From Sphingomonas panni (GTDB lineage: Bacteria; Pseudomonadota; Alphaproteobacteria; Sphingomonadales; Sphingomonadaceae): DNA of 64,000 nucleotides. The DNA lies in assembly GCF_022664435.1 (NCBI RefSeq), contig NZ_JAKREU010000006.1, positions 62,001 to 126,000 on the forward strand, read 5' to 3'. Positions 38,043 to 47,962 of this stretch are shown in pieces; the stretch's first letter is position 1, and every line of letters starts with the position of its first letter. The notes under the pieces are model-generated. The model was not told the DNA's origin. It saw only the letters and a program-made list of their open reading frames with translations, and ran no database searches. Both the position numbers and the translations under genes were made by a program.

Positions 38043-40166
38043 ATGTACCGCCATGCCCTTGTCGCGATCACGTGCCTGATGACCAGCACGACTGCCCTTG
38101 CCCAGACCATCGCCTATCCGCAGACCCGCACCGTCGACCAGGTCGACGAACAGTTCGGCGTGAAGGTCGCCGATCCCTATCGCTGGCTGGAAAACGACGT
38201 CCGCAATGATCCGCAGGTCGCGGCCTGGGTCGCGGCGGAGAACAAGGTCACCGACGCCTATCTGGCGACACTGCCCGGCCGCGACATCTTCAAGCAGCGG
38301 CTGACCCGGTTGTTCGACTATGAACGCTTCGGCGTGCCGAACCGCGAAGGCGGTCGCTATTTCTACAGCCGCAATTCGGGGCTGCAGAACCAGTCGGTGC
38401 TGTACGTCCGCGACAGCCTGAACGGGCAGGGGCGGGTGCTGATCGATCCCAATGGCTGGTCGAAGGATGGCGCGACCGCGCTCGCCGAATGGGCCCCGTC
38501 GAAGGATGGCAAGCGGCTGCTCTATTCGATCCAGGACGGGGGCAGCGACTGGCGCAAGTTGCGCGTGCTGGACGTCGACACCGGCAAGGTGCTCGACGAC
38601 CAGATCGACTGGGTGAAATACGGCCTGTCGGCGTCGTGGGTGAAGGATGGCTCCGGCTTCTATTATGCTCGTTTCCCGACGCCGGAAAAGGGGCAGGAGT
38701 TTCAGAGCCAGAACCTGAACGCCAAGGTCTATTTCCACAAGCTGGGTACGCCGCAAAGCGCCGACCGGCTGATCTACGAACGGCCCGACCAGCCGCGCTA
38801 TACCTTCTATCCCGGCATCACCGATGACGGGCGCTGGCTCGTCATTTCGACCAGCGGGCCGGGCGATCATACCGAGATCACCGTCCTCGACCTGACCAGG
38901 CCGAACGACAAGCCCCGCACCATCGTCAACACCGACAATGTCGACTGGAACACCGTCGGGTCGAAGGATAGCACGCTGTACCTGACCACGACGCAGGGCG
39001 CGCCGCGCCTGCGCATCGTGACGCTCGATATGGCCGCCGCCAATCCCCAACCGAAGGAACTGGTCGCGGAGGACAAGGCGGTGCTGAACGGCGCGAGCCT
39101 CGTCGGCGGCCGGATCATGGCGGCGTATCTTGTCGATGCGAAGACCGAGGTGAAGCGCTTCACCCTCGACGGCAAGCCCGACGGCATGATCGAACTGCCC
39201 GGCATCGGCACGGTCGGCGGCGTCGGTGGGGAACTGGACAACAACGAAGGCTTCTTCGCCTTCTCCAGCTTCGCGACGCCGACCACCATCTATCGCTACG
39301 ACGTCGCCACGCGGCAGGTGACGCCATGGGCGACGCCGAAGGTCGCGTTCGACCCGGCGCAGTACGACGTCCGCCAGCGCTTCTACACGTCGAAGGACGG
39401 GACCAAGGTCCCGATGTTCATCGTCAAGCGCAAGGATGTGACGAAGCCCGCGCCGACGCTGCTCTATGCCTATGGCGGGTTCAACGTGCCGATCCTGCCG
39501 GGTTTCTCGCCGGGGCGCATCGCATGGCTGGAGCAAGGCGGCGTGCTGGCGGTCGCGAACATCCGCGGCGGCAGCGAATATGGCAAGGAATGGCATGACG
39601 GCGGCAAGCTGCTGAACAAGCAGAATGTATTCGATGACTTCATTGCGGCGGGCGAAGACCTGATCGCACAGGGGGTTACCGGCAAGGGGCAGCTGGCGAT
39701 CCAGGGCGGGTCGAACGGCGGGCTGTTGGTCGGCGCGGTCGTCAACCAGCGGCCCGACCTGTTCGCCGCCGCGCTGCCGGCGGTGGGCGTCATGGACATG
39801 CTGCGTTTCGACCGGTTCACCGCCGGGCGCTACTGGGTCGATGATTATGGCGTACCGGCCAAGGAAGCGGATTTCCGCAACCTGTTGACCTATTCGCCCT
39901 ATCACAATGTGAAGGCCGGGGTGACCTATCCGGCGATCCTCGCGACGACCGCCGACACCGACGACCGCGTGGTGCCGGGGCATACGTTCAAATACACCGC
40001 TATGCTCCAGTCGAAGGACATCGGGCCGAAGCCTCATCTGGTCCGCATCGAAACACGCGCGGGCCACGGTTCGGGCAAGCCGACCGACAAGGTGATCGAG
40101 GAAACCGCCGATCTGTGGGCGTTCATCGCCAAATGGACCGGGCTGAACGTGAAGCCGATCAACTGA
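38043..40166 (+). CDS. Secreted prolyl oligopeptidase (S9A family)
   Basis: Serine peptidase cutting after proline in peptides. 707 residues. Signal peptide [20 protein letters not shown], cleavage likely before QTIAYP, so periplasmic. The N-terminal segment ([10 protein letters not shown]) and a seven-bladed propeller (about 80-430) precede the hydrolase domain: nucleophile Ser in [10 protein letters not shown], Asp in [10 protein letters not shown], His in [24 protein letters not shown] is the usual oxyanion-side motif. It stands alone between the ribosomal cluster and guaA. Confidence 0.95.
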   Translation: MYRHALVAITCLMTSTTALAQTIAYPQTRTVDQVDEQFGVKVADPYRWLENDVRNDPQVAAWVAAENKVTDAYLATLPGRDIFKQRLTRLFDYERFGVPNREGGRYFYSRNSGLQNQSVLYVRDSLNGQGRVLIDPNGWSKDGATALAEWAPSKDGKRLLYSIQDGGSDWRKLRVLDVDTGKVLDDQIDWVKYGLSASWVKDGSGFYYARFPTPEKGQEFQSQNLNAKVYFHKLGTPQSADRLIYERPDQPRYTFYPGITDDGRWLVISTSGPGDHTEITVLDLTRPNDKPRTIVNTDNVDWNTVGSKDSTLYLTTTQGAPRLRIVTLDMAAANPQPKELVAEDKAVLNGASLVGGRIMAAYLVDAKTEVKRFTLDGKPDGMIELPGIGTVGGVGGELDNNEGFFAFSSFATPTTIYRYDVATRQVTPWATPKVAFDPAQYDVRQRFYTSKDGTKVPMFIVKRKDVTKPAPTLLYAYGGFNVPILPGFSPGRIAWLEQGGVLAVANIRGGSEYGKEWHDGGKLLNKQNVFDDFIAAGEDLIAQGVTGKGQLAIQGGSNGGLLVGAVVNQRPDLFAAALPAVGVMDMLRFDRFTAGRYWVDDYGVPAKEADFRNLLTYSPYHNVKAGVTYPAILATTADTDDRVVPGHTFKYTAMLQSKDIGPKPHLVRIETRAGHGSGKPTDKVIEETADLWAFIAKWTGLNVKPIN

Positions 40167-40219
40167 CAAATGACGCCGCGCGGGGCTGGCACCCGCGCGG
40201 CGCTCTGCTATCGGGGGGC

Positions 40220-41776
40220 ATGAACGAGACCCCCGATTCCATCCTGATCGTCGACTTCGGCAGCCAGGTGACGCAGCTCATCGCGCGTCGCGTGCGCGAG
40301 GCCGGAGTCTATTCCGAGATCGTCCCCTTTCAGAAGGCCGACGAAGCCTTTGCCCGCCTCGCGCCCAAGGGCGTGATCCTGTCGGGCGGTCCCGCGTCGG
40401 TCTGCGACGAAGGCTCCCCCCGCGCACCGCAGGCGATCTTCGATTCCGGCGTGCCGGTCCTCGGCATCTGCTACGGCCAGCAGGTCATGACCGAGCAGCT
40501 GGGCGGCAAGGTCGAGAAGGGCCATTCGGGCGAGTTCGGCGAAGCCTATGTCGAGGTGGGCGAGAATTGCAGCCTGTTCGACGGGCTATGGGCGGTCGGC
40601 GAACGGCATCAGGTATGGATGAGCCACGGCGACAAGGTCGCGGCAATCGCGCCGGGCTTTCAGGTCGTAGCCACCAGCCCCGGCGCGCCGTTCGCGATCA
40701 TCGCCGACGATGCCCGACGCTATTATGGCGTGCAGTTCCACCCGGAGGTCTTCCACACGCCCGATGGCGCGAAGCTGATCGCCAATTTCGCGCGCCACGT
40801 CTGCGGCATGTCCGGCGACTGGACGATGGCCGAGTTCCGCGAACTCAAGATCGCCGAGATCCGCGAACAGGTCGGCGATGGGAAGGTCATTTGCGGCCTG
40901 TCGGGCGGGGTCGATTCGTCGGTCGCCGCGCTACTGATCCACGAGGCGATCGGTGACCAGCTGACCTGCGTGTTCGTCGATGGCGGCATCCTCCGCGCGG
41001 GCGAGGCCGAACAGGTCGTCAGCCTGTTCCGCGGCCATTACAACATCCCGCTGGTCCATGTGGATGCGCAGGACCTGTTCATGGACGGCCTGGCCGGCGT
41101 CACCGACCCCGAAGCCAAGCGCAAGTTCATCGGCAAGACGTTCATCGACGTGTTCGAGGCCGAGGCGAACAAGCTGGGCGGGGCGCAGTTCCTGGCGCAG
41201 GGCACGCTCTATCCGGACGTGATCGAAAGCGTCAGCTTCACCGGCGGGCCGTCGGTCACGATCAAGAGTCACCACAATGTCGGCGGCCTGCCCGAACGCA
41301 TGAACATGAAGCTGGTCGAGCCGCTGCGCGAACTGTTCAAGGACGAGGTCCGCGCACTGGGTCGCGAACTGGGGCTGCCCGACGTGTTCGTCGGTCGCCA
41401 CCCGTTCCCCGGACCCGGCCTCGCCATCCGCATTCCGGGCGAAGTGACGCGCGAACGCTGCGACATCCTGCGCAAGGCGGACGCGATCTATCTCGAGGAA
41501 ATCCGTGCGGCGGGTCTGTACGACACGATCTGGCAGGCGTTCGCGGTGCTGCTGCCGGTACGCAGCGTCGGCGTGATGGGCGACGGACGGACGTACGACA
41601 ATGTGCTGGCGCTGCGGGCGGTCACCTCGACCGACGGCATGACCGCACAGGCATTCCAGTTCCCCGGCGACTTCCTGCCGCGGGTAGCGACCCGGATCAT
41701 CAACGAGGTGAAGGGCATCAACCGGGTCACCTACGACTATACGAGCAAGCCGCCCGGCACGATCGAGTGGGAATGA
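40220..41776 (+). CDS. guaA: GMP synthase (glutamine-hydrolysing)
   Basis: Converts XMP to GMP in purine synthesis. 518 residues. The class I amidotransferase domain has [20 protein letters not shown], the nucleophile Cys in GICYGQQ and His-Glu in [10 protein letters not shown]; the ATP-pyrophosphatase domain has the P-loop [12 protein letters not shown]; the dimerisation domain includes [19 protein letters not shown] and the end KPPGTIEWE. The ATG at 40220 is used because homologues begin a few residues ahead of ILIVDFGSQ. Confidence 0.97.
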   Translation: MNETPDSILIVDFGSQVTQLIARRVREAGVYSEIVPFQKADEAFARLAPKGVILSGGPASVCDEGSPRAPQAIFDSGVPVLGICYGQQVMTEQLGGKVEKGHSGEFGEAYVEVGENCSLFDGLWAVGERHQVWMSHGDKVAAIAPGFQVVATSPGAPFAIIADDARRYYGVQFHPEVFHTPDGAKLIANFARHVCGMSGDWTMAEFRELKIAEIREQVGDGKVICGLSGGVDSSVAALLIHEAIGDQLTCVFVDGGILRAGEAEQVVSLFRGHYNIPLVHVDAQDLFMDGLAGVTDPEAKRKFIGKTFIDVFEAEANKLGGAQFLAQGTLYPDVIESVSFTGGPSVTIKSHHNVGGLPERMNMKLVEPLRELFKDEVRALGRELGLPDVFVGRHPFPGPGLAIRIPGEVTRERCDILRKADAIYLEEIRAAGLYDTIWQAFAVLLPVRSVGVMGDGRTYDNVLALRAVTSTDGMTAQAFQFPGDFLPRVATRIINEVKGINRVTYDYTSKPPGTIEWE

Positions 41777-41910
41777 AGCGGAGAGGCGATCGTCCGGGGG
41801 ACGATCGTCCCCGCTTCATTCGCCCCGCGCAAGCGGGGTGCTGACACGGGCTCAAATCGCCTAGGGGACGATTTGTGCCGTGTCATTCGGCTGGCATGAG
41901 CCAGCCATGG
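41774..41910. terminator. Stack of four hairpins after guaA
   Basis: TGAAGCGG / CCGCTTCA (41774-41781 with 41811-41818) encloses CGATCGTCC / GGACGATCG (9 bp, GGG loop), and includes the guaA stop codon. Then CCCCGC / GCGGGG, a long TGACACGG ... CCGTGTCA stem with inner TCAAATCG / CGATTTG, and GGCTGGC / GCCAGCC. No T run. Position between the convergent guaA and kinase genes suggests a bidirectional terminator. Confidence 0.6.
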
Positions 41911-41928
41911 CGCGTCGCTAGAAGAGCC

Positions 41929-42010
41929 GTCACCCCGGACTTGATCCGGGGTCCCGCTTCTTCTTCTGCCGTCGGAAAGAAGCGGGACCCCGGGTCAAGC
42001 CCGGGGTGAC
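41929..42010. repeat. Two-armed palindromic repeat (GTCACCCCGG family), second copy
   Basis: Left arm 41929-41959 and right arm 41980-42010, separated by 20 bases; the arms match those at 34839-34920 except at two or three positions, while the central 20 bases differ. Conservation of arms but not centre indicates that the stems are the functional or mobile part. Confidence 0.85.
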
Positions 42011-42027
42011 GTAGGGGGCAGGCACCC

Positions 42028-43407
42028 CTATCGCGGCAACCGGATCGTCGCGTTCAGCCCGCCGCCATTACGGTTCGCCAGCACGATCTCGCCCCCCGCA
42101 TCGCGCACGATCGCGCGGGCCAGCGCGAGGCCGAGCCCGATCCCGCCCGTCCCGCGATTGCGCGACGTTTCCAGCCGGGTGAACGGATCGAACACCGCCT
42201 CCATTCGGTCGGCCGGAATGCCGGGGCCGCGATCGGCGACGATGATCGCCACCGAACGGGGAGTCGTTTCCACCCGGACCTCGACCGCACCGGCATATTT
42301 GATCGCATTCTCGATCAGGTTGCGCACCGCTCGCCGCATCAGATTGGGCCGCAGGTGCAGCGGCACCCGCGCCGCTTCGACGAAGTCGACTTCGTTACCC
42401 AGGTCGCGGAAATCCTCGACCACTGCATCGACCAGCGCGGCTACATCGACATCGGTCGCCGCCTCGCTCGGCCGGCCGAGCCGCGCCAGCGAGAGGATAT
42501 CGTCGAGCGTCGCGTTCATTTCGTCGATCGTCTCGACCATCCGCGCGCGGTCGGTATCGTCCTCGACCGACTCCACCCGGACGCGCAACGCGGCCAGCGG
42601 GGTGCGCAGGTCATGGCCGATCGCGCCCAGCATCCGGTCCTTTTCATCGACCATCGCATTCACCCGCTGCCCCAGGTCGGTGAAGGCCGCGATCAGCAAC
42701 CGTACATCCTGCGGCCCCGAGGGTTCGATGGCGGGCAGGGGCCGGGCGGGGTGAAAGGCGCGCGCCGCGCCGGCAAGGCCGCGCAACGGCTTGGCGATGC
42801 GCCGGCCGATCCACAGCACTGGCAACAACACGATGACATAGAGGATGAAGGTTTGCGCCAAGAGCTGCCACAGCAGACTGCGCTCTGCCATTGGCCAGGG
42901 CGTGTGCGATACCAGCCAGCCGCGCCCCGGCAGCTCGACCGACGCGTCCAGCACCGCGCCCATCCGCCGCAGCCGATCGGCCCGCGGCCCGGTGATGCCG
43001 CGTGCGCGCACCTCGGCCTCGTCGATCGGGCGGATATGTGCGGCAACCGTGCCGATGCGGATGCCGGCCTCCGCAAAGCCCGAACGGATCGCGTCCTCGA
43101 CATCGCCTTCGGCGTCGCCGCGCATCACGGGCGCGCGGTCGGTGACCAGTCGGACCCCGCGCATCCGGTCGCGCGGGCTGGCATTGGGCTGGCCGGGCCG
43201 GGGGGCGATGCGGCGTTCGGCGGCATCGATCAGCCGGGTGACGGCGGGGAGCGTAATCTCGGCAAAGCGGAAGGCGCGGCGTTCGCGCAGCAACAGGCCG
43301 AAGTTCAGCGCCTGCGCGACGAACAGTGCCACCGCGACCAGCAGCGCGATCTGTCCCGGCAGGCTGGTCGGACCCAGCCGCCTCACAGGCGGGTTCTCGA
43401 TTCGCAC
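42028..43407 (-). CDS. Two-component sensor histidine kinase
   Basis: Membrane-bound kinase paired with the adjacent response regulator. 459 residues: two membrane helices (about 16-39 and 184-203) frame a periplasmic sensor region of about 145 residues; then a HAMP domain (RRIAKPLRGLAGAARAF), the HisKA H-box GHDLRTPLAALR, an N box NLIENAIKYAG and G boxes DRGPGIP and GTGGIGLGLALARAI. It lies 4 bases downstream of the regulator's stop. GTG start. The family resembles EnvZ/OmpB-type kinases; the stimulus is unknown. Confidence 0.93.
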   Translation of the reverse strand: MRIENPPVRRLGPTSLPGQIALLVAVALFVAQALNFGLLLRERRAFRFAEITLPAVTRLIDAAERRIAPRPGQPNASPRDRMRGVRLVTDRAPVMRGDAEGDVEDAIRSGFAEAGIRIGTVAAHIRPIDEAEVRARGITGPRADRLRRMGAVLDASVELPGRGWLVSHTPWPMAERSLLWQLLAQTFILYVIVLLPVLWIGRRIAKPLRGLAGAARAFHPARPLPAIEPSGPQDVRLLIAAFTDLGQRVNAMVDEKDRMLGAIGHDLRTPLAALRVRVESVEDDTDRARMVETIDEMNATLDDILSLARLGRPSEAATDVDVAALVDAVVEDFRDLGNEVDFVEAARVPLHLRPNLMRRAVRNLIENAIKYAGAVEVRVETTPRSVAIIVADRGPGIPADRMEAVFDPFTRLETSRNRGTGGIGLGLALARAIVRDAGGEIVLANRNGGGLNATIRLPR

Positions 43408-43411
43408 CGCT

Positions 43412-44140
43412 TCACAGCCGCGTCACCTCGGTCGCCAGCGTATAGCCGCCGCCCCACACGGTCTTGATGATTTCCGGGTTGCGCACATCGGTCTCGATCT
43501 TCTTGCGCAGCCGGCTGACCTGATTGTCGATCGCCCGGTCGAATGCCGCCGCCTCGCGCCCCTGAGTCAGGTCGAGCAACTGGTCGCGGGTCAGCACCTG
43601 GCGCGGGCGGGTGACCAGCGCGTGGAGCAGGTTGTATTCCCCGGTCGACAGCGGCACCGACACGCCTTCGCGGTCGACCAGCGCTCGCTCGCCGGTCTTC
43701 AGCACCCATCCGGCAAAGGCGAACGATCCCGCCTCCGGGGCATGTTGTCGCACGGCGCCACCCGCCGTCCGCCGCAGCACGACCTTCACGCGCGCCGCCA
43801 GTTCACGCGGGGAAAAAGGCTTCACGACATAATCGTCGGCCCCCATTTCCAGCCCGACGATACGGTCGGTTTCCTCCGCGCGCGCGGTCAGCAGGATGAC
43901 CGGCGTCTCGCTCGTCTCGCGGATATGGCGGCACAGCGACAACCCGTCCTCGCCCGGCATCATGATGTCGAGAATGGCGAGGTCAATGGCATAGGCGTTC
44001 AGCCGCGCCCGCGCGCCCTCAGCATCGCCCGCCTGGGTGACGCGAAAGCCCTGCTTCGTCAGATATTGGGCAAGCGGTTCGCGGATCGATCGTTCGTCGT
44101 CGACCAGCAGCAAATGGGGAATATCGGCCATGTCGGACAT
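43412..44140 (-). CDS. OmpR-family response regulator
   Basis: DNA-binding regulator of 242 residues. Receiver domain: acidic pair in LLVDDERSIRE, phosphoacceptor Asp in LAILDIMMPGEDG, Thr in ILLTARAEETD, Lys in DDYVVKPFSPREL. The winged-helix output domain has LSTGEYNLLHALVTRPRQVL and VSRLRKKIETD. The ATG at 44140 (MSDMADIP) is chosen; 44131 is also possible. The gene lies between an EF-hand protein gene upstream and its kinase downstream, all on the minus strand. Confidence 0.95.
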   Translation of the reverse strand: MSDMADIPHLLLVDDERSIREPLAQYLTKQGFRVTQAGDAEGARARLNAYAIDLAILDIMMPGEDGLSLCRHIRETSETPVILLTARAEETDRIVGLEMGADDYVVKPFSPRELAARVKVVLRRTAGGAVRQHAPEAGSFAFAGWVLKTGERALVDREGVSVPLSTGEYNLLHALVTRPRQVLTRDQLLDLTQGREAAAFDRAIDNQVSRLRKKIETDVRNPEIIKTVWGGGYTLATEVTRL

Positions 44141-44211
44141 GCTACGCGGCCCATCGGCATAAGGGAAATGACGGACGGCGCGACGCCGGGCCGCGCCGTC
44201 CGATCGGCGGG

Positions 44212-44667
44212 TTACTCCCCCGGTTGGCCGCCGCGCCGCGCCATGCGCCGGTCGCGCCACGCCTTGCGCTCTGCCGCATCGACGCGGCCGTCATGGTTCG
44301 CATCCTGCCGGTCGAAGCCGCGTGCCGCCACCGCGCGGAATTCCTCGCGGGTAATGACGCCGTCCTTGTCGGCATCGGCGCGTTCCAGCATCCGGTCGCC
44401 CATGCCATGCGCGCGGCCGGGCATCGGCGTGGCACCATCGACCGTCCCGCGCGGGCGCTGCGGCAGGGCCGCGCGTTCGGCGGCGCTGATCTTGCCGTCA
44501 CGATCGGTGTCGAGCGCATCGAATCGACGGTCGGCGCGGGTCATCGCCTCCTCGCGCGTCAGCACGCCATCGGCCATCGGCCGGGGCGGTTGCGGCGCAG
44601 TCTGCGCGGTGACGATCGAGGGCAGGGCAATGCCGGCGAGCGAGGCGGCGGCGATCAACGAACGCAT
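44212..44667 (-). CDS. Periplasmic EF-hand protein
   Basis: 151 residues. Signal peptide MRSLIAAASLAGIALPSIVTA. At least three canonical EF-hand loops: DTDRDGKISAAE, DADKDGVITREE and DANHDGRVDAAE, each with the 1-3-5-12 acidic pattern, plus a weaker first helix (ADGVLTREEAM). Calcium binding in the periplasm is likely. It stands 71 bases ahead of the response regulator on the same strand and may be co-transcribed, which hints at a calcium or envelope signal for that system (inference). Confidence 0.9.
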   Translation of the reverse strand: MRSLIAAASLAGIALPSIVTAQTAPQPPRPMADGVLTREEAMTRADRRFDALDTDRDGKISAAERAALPQRPRGTVDGATPMPGRAHGMGDRMLERADADKDGVITREEFRAVAARGFDRQDANHDGRVDAAERKAWRDRRMARRGGQPGE

Positions 44668-44684
44668 GGAACGTAACCTTTCGG

Positions 44685-44724
44685 AACAAGGGGCGCACCT
44701 CCGGTGGAGAATGCGCCCCTTGTT
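44685..44724. terminator. 13-bp hairpin between GST and EF-hand genes
   Basis: AACAAGGGGCGCA / TGCGCCCCTTGTT pair perfectly and enclose a second CTCC / GGAG stem. It can end the upstream minus-strand GST transcript or lie in the EF-hand leader. No T run. Confidence 0.55.
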
Positions 44725-44786
44725 GCCGCCAATTGTCGCCAGCCTTTGTCGGTGGACGACTGCTTTGTCGCAGTTTGTCGCAAGCC

Positions 44787-45479
44787 TCAGTTCTTGGCCG
44801 GCGTCCCGAACAGGTTGCGGCGCTGTTCCTCGGTCATCGGCTTGCTGGAATCATTCACCGCCTTGCCCTTGGCATAGGCAGCGACCGTCGCCGGGCGCGC
44901 GGCGATGGCATCGTACCAGCGCTTCAGCTTGGGGAAGTCTTCCAGCTTCTGCCCTTGCGCTTCGTGCGGCACGATCCACGGATAGGCCGCCATGTCGGCG
45001 ATCGAATAGTCGCCGGCGATGAAGTCGCGGTCGGCCAGTCGCTTGTCGAGCACGCCGTACAGCCGCGCGGTTTCGCGGATGTAGCGGTCCTGCGCATAGG
45101 GAATCTTCTCAGGCGCATAGATGTTGAAATGATGGTTCTGCCCGGCCATCGGCCCCAGGCCGCCCATCTGCCACATCAGCCATTGGATCGCGTCATAGCG
45201 CGCGGGCGTGTCGGCGGGCAGGAAGCGTCCGGTCTTTTCCGCCAGATACAGCAGGATCGCGCCCGATTCGAAGATCGACAGCGGAGCGCCGCCACCCAGC
45301 GGTTCGTGATCGACGATCGCCGGCATCCGGTTGTTCGGTGCGATGGCGAGGAATTCGGGGCGGAACTGCTCGCCCTTGCCGATATCGACGGGGTGGATGG
45401 TGTAGGGCAGGCCGGCTTCTTCGAGAAACAGCGTGATCTTGTGGCCATTGGGCGTGGGCCAGTAATGCAGGTCGATCAT
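44787..45479 (-). CDS. Glutathione S-transferase, YfcG-like
   Basis: 230 residues resembling the Nu-class disulfide-bond oxidoreductases (YfcG/YghU type): MIDLHYWPTPNGHKITLFLE with the TPNGHK active-site pattern, PNNRMPAIVD with cis-Pro, and SGAILLYLAEKTG-type block seen as FESGAILLYLAEKTGRF. The C-terminal helical domain has WQMGGLGPMAGQNHHF and SIADMAAYPW. It is likely to reduce disulfides with glutathione rather than conjugate xenobiotics, but this rests on family resemblance. Confidence 0.92.
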   Translation of the reverse strand: MIDLHYWPTPNGHKITLFLEEAGLPYTIHPVDIGKGEQFRPEFLAIAPNNRMPAIVDHEPLGGGAPLSIFESGAILLYLAEKTGRFLPADTPARYDAIQWLMWQMGGLGPMAGQNHHFNIYAPEKIPYAQDRYIRETARLYGVLDKRLADRDFIAGDYSIADMAAYPWIVPHEAQGQKLEDFPKLKRWYDAIAARPATVAAYAKGKAVNDSSKPMTEEQRRNLFGTPAKN

Positions 45480-45541
45480 GGGACGGCTCCGATGCTGGTG
45501 ACCCGCGCCAGATGGGGAGCAGCGGCCCGCCGGCCAAGGCG

Positions 45542-46792
45542 TCAGCGCGCGAAGAGGGTGAGCGGCACCGCGTCGCCCATCGCCCGATACCCCGCCATCG
45601 ACGGGTGGAGATGGTCGCCGGAATCATAGGCGGGCAGCATCCGGTCGGGCCGGGCCGGATCGCGCACCACCGCGTCGAAATCGATCACGGCGTCGAAATT
45701 GCCCGGCGTGCGGATCCATGCGTTGATCGCCTGCCGCGCGGCCTCTCCCACCGCATCGGGATGGTAATAGTCGTTGCCGACGAACGGCGTGATCGTGCCG
45801 CCGATCACGGTCAGCTTCAGCGCGCGAGCACGGGCCACGATCTGCGCATAGCCGGCGATCATCTGCCGGACATGCGCGCGGCGCTCCTCCTCGCTCGCCG
45901 CCCGTTCGCGGCCGAGCCGGCCAAGATCGTTGACCCCCTCCAGCACGATCACATAGCGCACACCCGGTTGGCTCGCGACGTCGCTGTCGAACCGGGCGAG
46001 CGCATTGGGGCCGCTGCATTCGGCCAGCAGGCAGTTTCCGCCGATGCCGTGGTTCAGCACCGCGACCCCGCGCGTGGCCCGCGCGGCGGACAGGCGGCGG
46101 GCGAGGCCGTCGGTCCAGCGCAGATGCTGGCCGCCGGTCACGCCATAGCCATCGGTGATCGAATCGCCGAGCGCGACGACGGCGCGTGCGGTCGGGGCGG
46201 CGGCAACCTCGACCGCCGCGATCTGGAACCAGCGTTCGACGGGGGCCGCGTCGGTGAAGGCCGCGTCGGACAGTCGGTCGCCCCGCACGACCCAACTGCG
46301 CGTCCGGGCGCCGGGATGGCCGGTCTGCTGCTCCGGCAGGGCGGGGAAACGGGTGGAAATCGCGAGGTCGGACAGCGGCTTGACCGGAATTGCCACCGGA
46401 TCGGACCAAAAATCCGCGCCGGCCGGTATCTCGACGCCGGCCTGTCCGCCAAAGGTCAGCGCCCGGTCGCTCGCGCCGATCGTCGTGGCTGCGGCCGGTC
46501 CGGTGGCGATCGCGACATGCGCGCCCGCGATGCGCAGCGGGGTGGTGCCGAACCGATTGGTGAAACGCACCCGAACGGCCGCGCCGCCCAGCGTCAGCCG
46601 GACGACCTGCCGCACGGTCGTATCGCCCTTGTCCGCGCCGGGGATACGCTGCTCGACACTCGTCTTGATCGGTGAGGTCGTCCAACTGGCAATCCAGGTC
46701 GTCCGATCGGCCGGGACGGCAGGTGCCGACAAGGCGACCAGCGCCAGTGCCGCGACGTTCCACTGTGCCCGCAATCGATATCCCCCCGCCAT
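45542..46792 (-). CDS. Secreted SGNH/GDSL hydrolase
   Basis: Esterase-type enzyme, 416 residues. Signal peptide MAGGYRLRAQWNVAALALVA ending near APAVPA. After a beta-rich region of about 170 residues comes the SGNH domain: Ser in VALGDSITDGYG, Gly-Asn in NHGIGGNCLL, Asn in EGVNDLG, and Asp-His in SGDHLHPSMAGY. The family includes carbohydrate deacetylases; the substrate is not predictable. The start at 46792 is chosen because it begins the signal peptide. A loose EcfG-like site (GGAAC-N16-GTT) lies 46 bases upstream. Confidence 0.9.
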   Translation of the reverse strand: MAGGYRLRAQWNVAALALVALSAPAVPADRTTWIASWTTSPIKTSVEQRIPGADKGDTTVRQVVRLTLGGAAVRVRFTNRFGTTPLRIAGAHVAIATGPAAATTIGASDRALTFGGQAGVEIPAGADFWSDPVAIPVKPLSDLAISTRFPALPEQQTGHPGARTRSWVVRGDRLSDAAFTDAAPVERWFQIAAVEVAAAPTARAVVALGDSITDGYGVTGGQHLRWTDGLARRLSAARATRGVAVLNHGIGGNCLLAECSGPNALARFDSDVASQPGVRYVIVLEGVNDLGRLGRERAASEEERRAHVRQMIAGYAQIVARARALKLTVIGGTITPFVGNDYYHPDAVGEAARQAINAWIRTPGNFDAVIDFDAVVRDPARPDRMLPAYDSGDHLHPSMAGYRAMGDAVPLTLFAR

Positions 46793-46982
46793 ATGCCAAC
46801 AATAGGTACAGGTCCGATATGGCCGCAACAAGTGTATAACTTTGTTTTTGAAGCATGTTCCAGTTGTCCGAGCCGAAACCGATCCACTAGGATGTATGTT
46901 GTATTGCTTAGGTGGGGCGCGCGTTGCGTTGTTACCGATCGAAGAGGAACAGCGCGAAGAAACTTAACAGGGAGAACGGCCT

Positions 46983-47897
46983 ATGCCGGGTCAGGCAGCC
47001 GATTTGGTAATGCGGAACGAAGCCGATCAGCCGACCGTCTCCTCGGCGGACTTTGCCCGACGGTTCGGCCAGCTGCGTCAGATGCAGGATGACGAAGCGA
47101 TCTTCGTTACCCATCATGGCCGGGCGACCCATGTCCTGACAACGGTGCGGCATTACAATGCGCTCAAGGACACCGATGGCGAACGAGGCGGTGCCGCCGC
47201 CGCATCACCCAGCCTGACCGAACTGGCCAATTGCCTGACCATCGGCGTCGTGCTTATCGACTATGACATGCGCGTGATCGCCGCCAACCAGGTCGCCCAT
47301 GCGCAGGTGAACCGGGCGGAGGGCGAGTTCGTCGGGCATTCGATCTTCAAGGCGGTTCCGGCGATCGACGGTTCGCTGGTCGAAACCTATGTCCGTCGCG
47401 CGGTGGTCAGCCGGGAACCCTGTTCGGCGGAAATCCCGTCGCTGTTCCGACGGGACGGCTGGATCAGGATCGATATCCATCCGTTCGCGCGGCACGTCAC
47501 GATCCTGGTCCACGACATTACCGAGGATATGAAGCGCCACCGCCTTGCCGATGCGCGACGCTCGCTGCGCGAAGCGATCGCGGTGCATGACGGCATCGGC
47601 TATGTCTGCCTCAACATTCGCGGCCATATCGACCGGGTCGAGCCGACCTTTGCTGGCATGGTGCAACTGTCCGAGGAACGGTTGCACCATGTCGCCATGG
47701 CCGATCTGGTCCCGGTCGCCCACCGCGTCGCCTTTCGCGAGACGCTGGACCAGGTGCTGAGCGGCGAGGGCGCCCGGACCATCGACAGCGCGCTGCTGTC
47801 GAACGACGGTACGACGGTCGCGGTGCGGGTTACCATCGCCGAGCTACGCAGCATCTATGGCAATGAGGGGGCGATCGTCCTGCTCACGCGGCGTTAG
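46983..47897 (+). CDS. Phd/YefM-like domain fused to PAS domains
   Basis: 304 residues, soluble. Residues about 18-65 (SSADFARRFGQLRQMQ, IFVTHHGRATHVLTTV, YNAL) follow the Phd/YefM antitoxin pattern: an N-terminal strand-helix, an I-hV-x-GxxxxVL strand pair and a final YxxL helix. Two PAS-like regions follow (about 75-185, starting LTELANCLTIGVVLIDYDM; about 200-300, starting AIAVHDGIGYVCLNI). No toxin gene lies nearby. I infer a DNA-binding sensory regulator. AGGGAGAA precedes the ATG. Confidence 0.7.
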   Translation: MPGQAADLVMRNEADQPTVSSADFARRFGQLRQMQDDEAIFVTHHGRATHVLTTVRHYNALKDTDGERGGAAAASPSLTELANCLTIGVVLIDYDMRVIAANQVAHAQVNRAEGEFVGHSIFKAVPAIDGSLVETYVRRAVVSREPCSAEIPSLFRRDGWIRIDIHPFARHVTILVHDITEDMKRHRLADARRSLREAIAVHDGIGYVCLNIRGHIDRVEPTFAGMVQLSEERLHHVAMADLVPVAHRVAFRETLDQVLSGEGARTIDSALLSNDGTTVAVRVTIAELRSIYGNEGAIVLLTRR

Positions 47898-47962
47898 CGC
47901 ATGACCGGAGCGGGTGCGGTCGCCTGCACCGTGATGGCGGCCACCCGACCGTCGACCTGACG

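Noticed and set aside
46838..46861. EcfG-like promoter for the SGNH hydrolase (minus strand GGAAC-N16-GTT)
   Set aside because: Lacks the C of CGTT at the right spacing, so it is too weak to list as a feature.
46793..47092. Possible 99-codon plus-strand gene ahead of the Phd-PAS gene
   Set aside because: Overlaps the real gene out of frame, has no ribosome site, and its product has unlikely Arg/Cys composition.
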